Of a DNA stretch of 64,000 bases, positions 35,240-44,736 are shown piece after piece (within the stretch, counting starts at the first letter, position 1; every line of letters starts with the position of its first letter). The position numbers and the translations under genes were made by a program. Below the pieces are notes generated by a model. The model ran no database searches. It saw nothing but the letters and a program-made list of their open reading frames with translations, and was not told where the DNA came from. This stretch comes from Selaginella moellendorffii (lineage: Eukaryota; Streptophyta; Lycopodiopsida; Selaginellales; Selaginellaceae): assembly GCF_000143415.4 (NCBI RefSeq), contig NW_003314291.1, positions 297,390 to 361,389 on the forward strand, read 5' to 3'.

Positions 35240-37110
35240 CAAATCCAAGTGATGATTGACACAGGAGCTATGCACAATGTGATATCCGAAGACTTAGTTA
35301 AGTTGTTAGGATTGAATGCTAAGTAGATGTCGCCTATGCACTTCTAGTTTGCAGAAGGTGGGCAAGTAGCCAAAAAATTTTTGAGTGATGTTCTAATAAA
35401 AATATCCAAGTGGAAAGAAAGAGTGGACTTAGTAGTGTTGAAGATATTAGATTTTTAGATGGTGTTTGGTAGGGATTTCTTCAACAAATATGTTAAAGGG
35501 ATTTATAGTGCTGGACAAAGTCATATCACGTTGAAGTCAAAAGGATGTCCTAATGTGTCCTTCCAATTGCAAAAGCACTCCTCAAAGGATTGGGATGCCA
35601 AGTTCATGATTGTGAGAGCCGCTCAAAAAGCAACTAAGAAGGGATTTCGGACCTTTTGGGTTCAAGTGATGGAAGTTGAGGGAGTTGGTGACTCAATTCG
35701 AATTGGTGATGGGGTTGATCCTGTACCAAAGAAGATATTAGAGTTGTTGGCAAGAAATCAGGATATCTTTCTGAAAGATTTGCCACCAGAGCTACCTCCT
35801 AGCCATGAGGTTGATCATCGGATTGAGGTCATTCCGGGTTCTACACCACCTACAAAGGCTCCATATCGTCTGAACATCAAGGAGATGGTTGAACTCAAGA
35901 AACAACTCACAGAGATTTTTGACAAAAGTCATATCCGACCAAACAAGTCACCTTATAGAGCGTCAGTACTTTTGGTTATGAAAAAAAATGGAACTATGAA
36001 GATGTGTATCAACTATTGGGCACTCAATAAGATCACAGTTAAAAACAGTTATCCTTTACCTTGCATTGATGACATTTTTTATCAACTCTTAAAGGCCAAG
36101 TATTTTATGCGACTTGATTTGCGATCCGGGTATCATCAGATACAGGTGGCAGATCAGAATGTGGAGAAGACAGCCTTTAAGACTTGGTACGGATCTTATG
36201 AGTTCCTTGTCATGCCATTTGGGTTATGCAATGCTCAGGCAATGTTCAGCACTATGATGGATAGAATATTCAAGGATTACTTGGACACATTTGTTGTCCT
36301 ATATATCGACAATGTTCTAGTCTTTAATGAAACGTTGGAGGATCATTTGAAACACTTAGAGCTGGTGTTTCAAAAGTTGCGCGAACACAAATTGTATGCT
36401 AAGGAAAGTAAATACACTTTTGGACAATTGTGCGTAAACTTTCTTGGACATATAGTTGGTGGTGGCGTAATTGAGGTGGATCCAAAGAAGGTGGAAGTGG
36501 TGAAGTCCTAGGAAGTCCCGACCACTATATTAGATGTTCGTTCCTTTCTCAGTTTGGCGGGATACTATCGCAAGTTTGTCCGCAATTTTGCAACAATAGC
36601 TCTTCTGTTGACTGAGTTAATGAAGAGTAGTATACCATTTCATTTGACACCAACTTATCAATGTGGTTTTGTACGATTGAAGGAGATCTTGACTATAGTT
36701 CCTATTCTTAGGATCCTAGATCTTGATAAACCCTTCAAAGTGCATTGTGATGCATCTGGCTATGCTATTGGTGCTGTGTTGCAACAAGATTGTGACAAAG
36801 CAGTTGGTGTTATGCTAAGGTGACATGGTTGCGTTTTATTCCAAGAAATTGGATGAAACTTAACGAAGATGGCCAACACATGAGAAAGAGATGTTTGCTA
36901 TAGTGTCGGCCTTGGAACATTGGCGACACTACTTGGGTAGACATACCAAGGTTTATATAGATAGTAACACACTAAGTTACTTTGCTACACAGCCTAAGCT
37001 TACGCCGAAGCAAGCTCATTAGCAAGAGAAGTTTGCTAGATATGATATTGAAATCATATATAAACCTAGTAAAGACAATATTGTTCTTGATGCATTGAGT
37101 CATCAAACTT
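35240..37110 (+). pseudogene. Gypsy protease, reverse transcriptase and RNase H region, degenerate
   Basis: The protease motif MIDTGAMHNVISEDLVKLLG (near 35255-35315) keeps the DTGA active site. The reverse transcriptase frame is open from 35459 to 36511, with KSPYRASVLLVMKKNG, YFMRLDLRSGYHQI and FLVMPFGLCNAQAMF. The catalytic YIDD box reads YIDN (AAT at 36311-36313), a loss of the second aspartate. Thumb and connection sequence with RNase H motifs (FKVHCDASGYAIGAVLQQD, then ALEHWRHYLG) follow after a stop at 36509-36511 and a frameshift near 36830. Confidence 0.85.
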
Positions 37111-37145
37111 AGTTCTGGGCAATATCGGCAATTAGTTCGGACTGG

Positions 37146-38185
37146 TTGGAGGATGTTTGGGTTTTGTATGGAAGTGATCTATTGGCGAAGGCAATCTTGC
37201 ACCGTACGGAGTTGTTGAAGCAGAACCCTGGTAGCGAAGTGGCAAAAGTTGCTAATCGAACCAATGTGAAACTTCACTTCTTAGTTCGGGATGGGCTTAT
37301 ATTCTATAAGCAAGAAAGATTGTATCTTCCCTCTAAGGATCTGCAACAGTTGTTTTTGCGGGAACATCATGATGTTCCGGCAGCGGGACATGGTGGAAAG
37401 CGAAAGACTCTAGCTTCGTTGAAAAAGGGATTTTTTTAGTCTGGTATAGAAGGTGATGTAGCGGATTATGTCCGTTCCTGCCCTATATGCCAGTAATGTA
37501 AGCACAGAACTAAGAAGTAGGCTGGAAAGTTGCAGTGCATTCTAGCATCGGCATGGCCATTTCAAAGTGGGACACTTGATTTCGTCACTTGCTTGACGAA
37601 GTTTAAGGGTTATGATACTTTGATGGTGGTTGTGGATCGGTTATCGAAAATTGCACACTTCATTCCAACTGTGGAAACAATGAATGCGAAACAAGTAGCA
37701 AAGCACTTTTTCCATGAAGTAGTGTGGGTTCATGTCTTCCCAAAGAGATAATCTCGAATAGAGATTTGAGGTTTATGGGGAAGTTTTGGGGTACACTATT
37801 CCAATTGTTTGGTACTAAATTGAAGTGTAATATGGCTTATCATCCTCAAACTAATGGGTAGACCGAATGTGTGAATGCTCAAGTTGAGGATTATCTGCGG
37901 TACTATGTTGCAGCAGACCAATGCAACTGGGTTGAGCATTTAGACACAGCGGAAATCTGCTATAACAACATGTTTCACAGCACTATTGGCTGTTCTTCAT
38001 GGGAGATGCTACAAAGGAATGCTTATGGGGTGCCTCAACAGATTGTTGTACCGGAACCAATGTCCGAAGTGTTGGTCTCGGCTATTGAGACTTATGTGGA
38101 GCAACTACGCCAAGGTTGGTCTAGAGCTACTGAGGTGATGGGCAAAGCTCAGGATAGGCCATCAACCTGTATGACCTGGATCTGA
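37146..38185 (+). pseudogene. Gypsy integrase region, degenerate and truncated
   Basis: The zinc-binding N-terminus is present as HHDVPAAGHGGKRKTLASL with CPICQ downstream. The core follows: DFVTCLTKFKGYDTLMVVVD (the first catalytic Asp context), and CNMAYHPQTNG then TECVNAQVEDYLR. Stops lie at 37437-37439 and 37859-37861, with frame breaks near 37490 and 37750. The frame ends near 38185, before any C-terminal VGD motif or chromodomain. Confidence 0.8.
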
Positions 38186-39840
38186 AGGCTTAGAAAATGA
38201 GTAGACAAGTTCACTAGCGAGCCGTCTGTGCCTATGAATGGATGGAACATCTTGTCCATCTCATTTTGCATGGCAAACGGATTCCCTTTGGACTCAATTT
38301 GATCAGGGTCGAGGAATCGGAGGATCATGGGGTTTTTTATCAAAACCAGATCATCCATGTCTGAAGGCAAGTTACACCACAAAGGTGAACATGAGAAGCC
38401 CATGGGAATTCCTCATACTTGTCTCCATACTCTATTTCCCAACCAGACATATGTGTTCCGGATGATAAAGTTATTTAGCTCGATGACTTTTGTTGGATCC
38501 ATTCTGGTTGCCTTTACTAATGAGTGGTGCAGAGGTTTCCATTCGGCCTCGAGATCATTGTTCTTCTTTTGGATTAGAAAAAAGGTCTTTTTGGAGGTGA
38601 TTTTGATGCGCGAAGGGTAAGTTGACAAGATGTGTCATAGCCGTCATAAGGCTTTGTTCTCCCTCAAGGGGGATGGCCTCGTAGCACTTGGTGATATCTC
38701 CCGTATAGATCGTGGTGATCCTGTCTGGGAGATTAATTGCGAACTCCTATGTGGATCCACGTCTTTCCTCCAAAGAATTTTGCCCATGCACAGAAATGAT
38801 CAGCTATATTCTATACTTGGGTCAGTTTTGGTAGGCTAACTTCGGCACTTCGGTGCAAGGGTCTAATCCATAACTATGGGGATAATTATTATAGACTGAT
38901 CACATGTCCCTGCCTCTCTCTCGATGACTCATTTTTTTGAAAAGGGGCATGGTCATGTAAACAACTTAATCTGCCAGTTTATAATAGTTATCTAAATCTT
39001 CCTTTGCTCAGGGGAAGTTGGGCCTCTGGCCTTCTCCCTATGTCCCTGCGGGCAAGGATGTATCACTCCTTTGTAAGCTGAGTGGTACTTGGAGCAGTAA
39101 GGGTGGCTAACTCCATTAGTCATTTCCTTGTTAGCAACGGTCGAAGGGTGTCTAGGTCATAACATCTTTGGACGTAAAGGAGAGGTCGTTCCATAACTCA
39201 TTTAAGTCGGTGTGTTTCCCATATAGTGTGCTTTTCATTAACTTTCAGAGTTGTTTCCTTAACGGTTTGCTAAACTCGGGTATGCACCGATGAGGACATC
39301 GATCTTCCGCAAATGTGACTTTGGGTATCGAAAGATATTTGTCGGCCAGTCCTTACGGATACTCTTTCCTTACTGCCATAACGGTAGGAAGTCGGTATAG
39401 TTGGATCCCTTTGGTGGCCCCTGTTGTGCTAGTGGAGTTAACTAGGCATTTTGAGTGTACTTAGAGTGGACAAGCATAAGGACGGAATTCTTATGTGTTA
39501 TTAACTAAGCATACTTAGCCTGGTAAGAAGTTCCTATCTCGTTATGTCTTGCACTGACTAGTGACAAGAACCTTCGTGTGTTGAGACTAGTTTCTCAATA
39601 TCGCTAGATGATAGTTTACCATGTCTACCAAACATCATACCCTTTGTATTAGTCTCATTTCAATCCTAAATGCTATTCATGGAAAGTGTCTAGATTCGCT
39701 CATTTGACATATCTACGAAATGTAGATATTGGCCCAAACACAATGGTGTTCGTCCTGTGTTCAAATTCACAATCTAAGGACATTCCATATTTAATAAGTT
39801 TCAAGTTTGTCCCAGAAACTAACTCTTGGTACTAAAGGAG
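38186..39840. other. Unassigned 1.65-kb sequence inside the gypsy element
   Basis: This stretch lies between the truncated integrase and the polypurine tract and shows no integrase C-terminus, chromodomain or envelope-like frame. It may be a non-coding 3' spacer or a nested insertion. Short frames on both strands have no recognised similarity. Confidence 0.4.
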
Positions 39841-39849
39841 GTTTAGGGT

Positions 39850-39866
39850 GAAGGGGGGGGGGGGTG
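39850..39866 (+). other. Poly-G / polypurine tract of the gypsy element
   Basis: A purine run dominated by 12 consecutive G residues sits about 10 bp before the 3' LTR, the position expected for the plus-strand primer. Confidence 0.6.
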
Positions 39867-39873
39867 GTTATAG

Positions 39874-40196
39874 GGGGTTCCAAATGTATAGTAGGAATAG
39901 TGGTTAAAATGTATATTTGATCATCTAAAACATTAGTTTGGCTCTTGCTAGGCTGTGTCACTCCTTGTTCTATGTCTGGCTTGGGTTTAAGCCCAAGCTC
40001 CATGCTACTCTAATCAGTGGGGTACCTTTTTCCTCGCGTTAAGACATTGGTATGCCAAAATTGTGCCAGACTCTATCTGACACCATTTTGCATGCAAGTG
40101 TTGGATACGGGGAGCTAGTGCTTGTGGGATTGTACTGGACTTTCGTTTTATAGCACAACAGATTTGGAGTTTGGCTCTAAATTCATATGCACTACA
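39874..40196 (+). repeat. 3' LTR of the gypsy element
   Basis: This is homologous to 33437-33758. Many differences are C-to-T or G-to-A relative to the 5' copy, for example in the stretch at 39911-39930. Confidence 0.85.
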
Positions 40197-40440
40197 AATT
40201 ACTAATGTTGAGTGTGTCATCCTACTATAAATACCTTTGCTTGTGAAGAAAACAACATGAATGGCTTGAAGAAACTCTATCTTTTGGATCAATCAAGGTA
40301 ATGTATCATTTAAAATTTTATCCTTTATTCTAAAGGTTACTTCTCACAAAAAATAATCTTTATCACTATAGGATGATTCTACATTAGGATGACTATTAAG
40401 GTTCAAAGATCGTCCATCACCCCTATGCCATCATAAAATT
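40197..40440. repeat. R-type repeat fragment
   Basis: This matches 61600-61920 in the same orientation (CTATAAATACCTTTGCTTGTG, then TTTTGGATCAATCAAGGTAA and GATCGTCCATCACC) and the reverse of about 53640-53805. It is non-coding and sits between the gypsy element and the SEC24 fragment. Confidence 0.75.
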
Positions 40441-40521
40441 TGAAATTCTTTTAAATACACTCGGTAAGTTTTGTGTCGTTTTTCTTATAAACTTTTCACT
40501 ATCTCGTTTCCTTCTTTACAG

Positions 40522-41287
40522 CTCTTACAAAGAGCGTGGGTCTCCGGCAAGATGCTCGTGTTGATGAAAGAGCTTACTGGCTTATGGGAGCTACAAGTAT
40601 CTCGGCATCCCTCGCGATACCGTTGGTGTATCCCAGACTATTTTCCATCCACAACATACCAAAGGTACTAGTTATCTCTTTGGTACTCTGATTAAAGCGC
40701 ATTTTGCACAGCTGGACGAGTCGAGTCTACCACCAACGCTTCCTCTATCAAGCGAGAACCTGGACCCAGAAGGAATCTTTCTTTTGGAGACCGGTGAGGA
40801 CGCTTTTCTATACGCAGGGAAGGCTGTCTCCTCTGAGCTGCTTCATCAACTCTTTGAAGTGCGGTCTGTGAACGAAGTGATTCCCGGACAGGTACTTCAT
40901 TCCCTCGCTCGTATGACTCGTAATTTTCTTACTCTTGTTCTCTTTTGCAGTTTTTGTTGCAAGAGTACGATAACGAGCCATCAATTTTGCTGAACAAGAT
41001 GGTGAACGATATCCGTCGCCAACACTGCTCTTACCTGCGGTATGTTTCGATAAAAGAAAACTCTCACTAGTCTTTCTAATGCGGATGCTTGCTATTCTAG
41101 GTTGCATTTGCTGAAGCGGGGAGATCCTTTAGGTGATCAAACACTCTCATTTTTTTCTTTTTCGAGGCACTCTTGCTCATTCGGTTTTGTTACAGAGATG
41201 ATGTTCCACTCCTTCATGATCGAGGACAAGAGCGGGCTGGGCTCGTCTTATGTGGAGTTCCTTGTCTACGTGCACAGGCAAATCTAG
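40522..41287 (+). pseudogene. SEC24 C-terminal fragment (COPII coat, gelsolin-like domain)
   Basis: Five exons with intact splice sites (40522-40664, 40712-40891, 40951-41039, 41101-41132, 41196-41287) encode the last part of a SEC24 cargo adaptor of COPII vesicles. Recognisable pieces are VGLRQDARVDERAYWLMGA, LAIPLVYPRLFSIHNIP, the gelsolin-like LPLSSENLDPEGIFLLETGE, YDNEPSILLNKMVNDIRR and GLGSSYVEFLVYVHRQI before the stop. The zinc finger, trunk and most of the helical domain are missing, because the sequence upstream is R-repeat and a gypsy element. Exon and splice integrity suggests either a recently truncated gene or transcription from a cryptic start (an internal ATG at 40552 is not in this frame). 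Confidence 0.85.
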
Positions 41288-41599
41288 GTAAAAATGCAGT
41301 CTGGGAGCTGAGGTCACTAAAAGCGGAAGAAATTCATTCAATAACATTCCTCATTAGACATGAATCTAAAAAAATTCTCAAGCATAGCATTTGCAAGAAT
41401 TATGTTTTGGCAAACCCAGACGTTGTAAGACATTAATGTTTTTTACTACAATGAAAGGACAAATACCCAAAACGTCTGACTTCGTTCTTGACACGGTCGA
41501 AGATCTACATCCGTATCCGCATGGCTTCACATTTTACTTTTCAACGTCGAAAAAGTCAGCGAGTTATCCGGAACTGAACTATAACACGCTCTCCTGCAC

Positions 41600-41606
41600 T
41601 ATAAAT
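41600..41606 (+). promoter_or_regulatory. TATA box of the WxW peptide gene 1
   Basis: TATAAAT lies 124 bp before the ATG at 41730. The related gene 2 has the same box at 42544-42550, while the corresponding position in copy 3 (about 44304) reads CATCTAAAT and is probably inactive. Confidence 0.6.
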
Positions 41607-41729
41607 CCTCCCACTCTATACTCAAGCACATCAAAGCTCACACTCAAGCCTCTCCAAGTTTCTCTAGCTTTCTCCAATCTCGTTCACAGGTCTGGGATCA
41701 CATCAAAGCAAGAGGCGTTCTTAAAAAAG

Positions 41730-41999
41730 ATGGCGAGCAACAAGATGCTGTTAGCGATGCTTGTGGTGGTGCTCCTGGTGGGAGTTGACATTGGAGGAAT
41801 TGCAAGTGCGAGCGCCCAGGGGCAATGCAAGCCGGGGTGGCACTGGGATGGAAATCACTGCGTCCTTTGCCTGCTTGGCTGGTACTGGTACAACAATTCT
41901 TGCCAACGCTGCCCGATCAACTGGTACTGGTATGACAACTCTTGCCACCGCTGCCAGATGGGCTGGCGCTGGACTGGAAGTTTCTGCAACGAGAACTGA
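41730..41999 (+). CDS. Small secreted Cys/Trp-repeat peptide, intact member (WxW family, gene 1)
   Basis: An 89-residue intronless frame starts MASNKMLLAMLVVVLLVGVD, a strong signal peptide with likely cleavage after an Ala-Ser-Ala stretch. The mature part contains four identical-spacing units of the pattern C-x3-W-x-W-x4-C (CKPGWHWDGNHC, CLLGWYWYNNSC, CPINWYWYDNSC, CQMGWRWTGSFC), separated by two residues, so the period is 14. All eight cysteines and eight tryptophans are present, and the protein ends NEN. I know no described family with this unit; Trp/Tyr richness with paired cysteines suggests a compact disulfide-linked extracellular peptide, perhaps binding carbohydrate or membrane. Function is unknown. 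It heads a cluster of four related sequences. Confidence 0.8.
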   Translation: MASNKMLLAMLVVVLLVGVDIGGIASASAQGQCKPGWHWDGNHCVLCLLGWYWYNNSCQRCPINWYWYDNSCHRCQMGWRWTGSFCNEN

Positions 42000-42087
42000 A
42001 GTTGCCCATCAAGATCCAAGCTCATGTAACATGTCAATGACAATAATCATTGTAGTTGTGCTGTTTCTTGTGATAACCTTTTGGTGA

Positions 42088-42543
42088 ATAAAATGTGTGT
42101 GCTTTTCTTTCCATGACATCCCATTCTAAGGCTCGGTTTCCTCACCCAGAATCCGCTTGACGAGAGACTTGCTGCCAGTTTCACTTTTAGTTTCTAGCAA
42201 CTCGAGCAGCAAGATTATCGAAATACCGAAGTCTTGCGCTGCTGAGTTTCATACTCGAGACAAGAGATGAGAGAGAAATGTGAATCATGCTTCTTAGTTT
42301 GGCCACAAGTATGAGTGGACTTTAAGAAATTACGGTTAGTAAAATTTCTTGCAGTTTCTAGCTATTTACTTTTAAAAATATTATCATACTTTTTAATGCA
42401 TTGTCTTCTGATGATCTCACGGGACTTAAATAGAGACTGTTTCATCTGGATTGACCCCGTCAATCAAGCACAAACACGACATGTCATGCCGGAGACGCAG
42501 TAAAAACCGTGTGCATAGCAGTCTTATTCAGCCTCAAATCCTC
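42088..42543. other. Intergenic and promoter of peptide gene 2
   Basis: No coding sequence seen. From about 42433 the sequence (CCCCGTCAATCAAGCACAAA and following) is shared with 44205-44330, the promoter of copy 3. Confidence 0.5.
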
Positions 42544-42550
42544 CATATAA
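42544..42550 (+). promoter_or_regulatory. TATA box of peptide copy 2
   Basis: TATAAAT about 105 bp before the ATG at 42653, within promoter sequence shared with copy 3. Confidence 0.5.
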
Positions 42551-42652
42551 ATTGGTCCCACATTGGCAACACCATAACCCAGCAAAGCATTTAATCAAGA
42601 GAAAGAAGAGATACAAGAAAAGCAATCAGTTTGCATTTCTATTGACGATACA

Positions 42653-42972
42653 ATGGCGAGCAAGTCCCAGCTGATGCTTCTGGCCATGTTTGTGACAATC
42701 CTCCTGGTTGGAGTGGACGTTAAAGCGCAGCAGCCCAGCAGAAATGCAAATCTGGCTGGAACTGGGACGGCCACAAGTGCATCCAGTGCCCCAAAGGCTG
42801 GTACTGGTATAGCAACGATTGCCACCAATGTCTCTCCGGTTGGAAGTGGAGTGGAAGCAAATGCGTGAGTTGCCCGAGCAACTGGTACTGGTACAACAAC
42901 AAGTGCCACCATGCCAATTTGGCTGGAAATGGAGCAAGGACCATTACATCCAAGTTGGAATCCAATATTTGA
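42653..42972 (+). pseudogene. WxW peptide family copy 2, frameshifted
   Basis: The signal peptide frame (MASKSQLMLLAMFVTILLVG) is intact, but after the cleavage region the repeat units lie in another frame. The first-frame protein therefore becomes a Gly/Thr/Ala-rich tail ending at 42866-42868. In the shifted frame, four C-x3-W-x-W-x4-C units are visible (starting CKSGWNWDGHKC), and a further single-base change precedes the last one. A one-base loss near 42745 (CAGCAGAAATGC against CAGCGGCAATGC in copy 3) explains the shift. An intron is possible but no GT-AG pair fits. Confidence 0.75.
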
Positions 42973-43528
42973 TGGATCGTCACAAAATAATTGTCCCATG
43001 TCCATTTGGTTATGAAAGTATATGAAAGATGTGAGAGAGGCTCGAACTCCCGACCTCAGACTGCCCTGCTTTCTTTCTTTCTAACCTTTATTTATCCTGC
43101 GTGAATAATTAGCTGCATTCTACGACTAATTTTTACTTCTAGCCAAGATACTCCACGAACACAAAAGGAAGTGTCTATGTCATCTTTTCGACATTGTTTG
43201 AGGTAAACTTCAAGAAAAGTTTACGTGAATTTTCTAGTTCACTTGGTTTCCATCCTTCCCCACAGGATTGTGTTGTCTCAAACACGAGGACCAAATCTGG
43301 ATCAATCAGTACCCAGTCCAAGCCAAGGCCGCATTGTATCACAGCTTCACATTTGACTTTTTAACGTAGATATTGTCAATGAGTAGCCCTGAACTAGCTT
43401 GGAGAAACTTGAAGTGTTGGATGGGAGGATTTACAGTTCTAGGCGGTGACCACGTCTTACAGGATTAGCACTCAAAGTTTCTTATCGTTTGCAAGTCGAG
43501 ACAGAGGCAAGAGGAGAGTTTTAAGAAA
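42973..43528. other. Intergenic, possible tRNA-derived piece and peptide copy 4 promoter
   Basis: At 43028-43060 the reverse strand reads GGTCGGGAGTTCGAGCCTCT, which fits an RNA polymerase III B box (GTTCGAGCC). A similar piece occurs at 44776-44800 downstream of copy 3. No full tRNA cloverleaf was found, so a SINE or tRNA fragment duplicated with the peptide genes is possible. From about 43320 the sequence resembles the promoter of gene 1 (about 41515). Confidence 0.35.
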
Positions 43529-43802
43529 ATGGCGAGCAACAAGAAGAGCGTGAGGCGGTGCTCCTGGTGGGAGGCATTGCAAATGCAAGCGCCCTGACGT
43601 GGGAATGCAAGTCGGGGTGGCACTGGGATACGATTAGGAAGAAGTGCGTCTTTGGTACAACAATTCCTGCCACCGATGCCCGGAGTATTGGTTCTGGTAT
43701 ACCAGTTCTTGCCACCGCTGCTCTGTTGGCACTGGTATGACATCGGTTGCCACCGATGCGAAAATTGGCTGGCGCTGGACTGGAAGGTTCTGTAAGAACT
43801 GA
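43529..43802 (+). pseudogene. WxW peptide family copy 4, degenerate
   Basis: It starts like gene 1 (MASNK) but has lost part of the signal peptide, and stops appear at about 43595 in that frame. In other frames, unit-like pieces are readable (CKSGWHWDTIRKKC, then Trp/Cys-rich stretches), and the sequence ends with a tail like gene 1 (TGRFCKN). Several indels are needed to align it, so it is a pseudogene. Confidence 0.7.
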
Positions 43803-44387
43803 ATTGCCCATCATTTCCATGCTGAAACTTGTATAATAGCCAATTGTAATAACCTTTTGGTAAATAAACTGTGTCGTCCATTCTACGGTAGCGGAAGTCC
43901 CATGTCCTCGGCAGGATCGGACGAGATTTCATCCTGCCTTGCTGCTTAAGTTTCATTTTCTAATATTTCATAAAGTTTTTTCGGAATGTTTAGAAGCTTT
44001 TTCTCCACCATATCAATAAGTGCGTTCACTTTTGAAAACATTATCATATTTTTTAATGCATATGAGGCAATTCATATAAAATAGTGATTGATTGCAACGA
44101 GATAGATAGATAGATAAACATTTTTATAGTCACCGGGATATTTTTGATAATTTCACAAGGAAACTCGAGGTTGTTTCATCTGGATAAATTCGTACACTTG
44201 TTTATTGACCCCGTCAATCAAGCACAAACACGACATATCGTGCCCGAGAAGCAGTAAAAACCGTGTACATAGCAGTGTTGCTTAGACTCAGCCTCAAATC
44301 CTCCATCTAAATTGGCACCATAATACAGCAAAGCAAAGAAGGGATACAAGAAAAGAAATTAGTTTACATTTCTAGATTAACAATACA
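43803..44387. other. Intergenic, promoter-like sequence of peptide copy 3
   Basis: AT-rich, including a short GATA tetranucleotide run near 44101-44116. The last 180 bp match the promoter of copy 2. No gene seen. Confidence 0.45.
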
Positions 44388-44736
44388 ATGGTGAGCAAGT
44401 CCCAGCTGATGCTTCTGCCCATGTTTGTGACAATCCTCCTGGTTGGAGTGGACGTCAGTGGGATCACCAACGCAGCAGCCCAGCGGCAATGCAAAATCTG
44501 GATGGAACTGGGACGGCCATAAGTGCATCCAGTGTCCCAAAGGCTGGTATTGGTATAGCAGCAATTGCCACCGATGCCTCTCCAGATGGAAGTGGAGTGG
44601 AAGCAAATGCGTGAGTTGCCCGAGAAACTGGTACTGGTACAACAACAAGTGCCACCAATGCCAGTTTTGCTGGAAATGGAGCAAAGGACCACTGCATCAA
44701 GAACTGACCAAATTGGAGGCACAAAATGAATTGTGA
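44388..44736 (+). pseudogene. WxW peptide family copy 3, frameshifted
   Basis: The signal peptide (MVSKSQLMLLPMFVTILLVG) is followed by AAQRQCK, then the frame is lost through one extra A in TGCAAAATCTGG near 44493. In the shifted frame, which stays open to 44736, five units are readable: CKSGWNWDGHKC-like, CPKGWYWYSSNC, CLSRWKWSGSKC, CPRNWYWYNNKC and a last one lacking its final Cys. This copy has more units than gene 1. Its indel differs from that in copy 2, so the two were inactivated independently. Confidence 0.78.

Larger units (their letters stand above)
33437..40196 (+). mobile_element. Degenerate Ty3/gypsy LTR retrotransposon
   Basis: The element has two similar LTRs of about 322 bp, a tRNA-iMet-type primer binding site and a polypurine/poly-G tract. 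Its internal order is gag zinc knuckle, protease, reverse transcriptase, RNase H, integrase, which is diagnostic of Ty3/gypsy. All reading frames are broken by stops and frameshifts, and the reverse transcriptase active site is mutated, so the element is inactive. The integrase lacks its C-terminal part, and about 1.65 kb of unassigned sequence separates it from the 3' LTR. The 3' flank belongs to an R-type repeat (compare 53767-53805 in reverse), so the element inserted in repetitive DNA. Confidence 0.93.

Noticed and set aside
43028-43060. Possible tRNA gene on the minus strand (B-box-like GTTCGAGCC)
   Set aside because: No A box, anticodon arm or acceptor stem pairs could be found; at most a tRNA-derived fragment.
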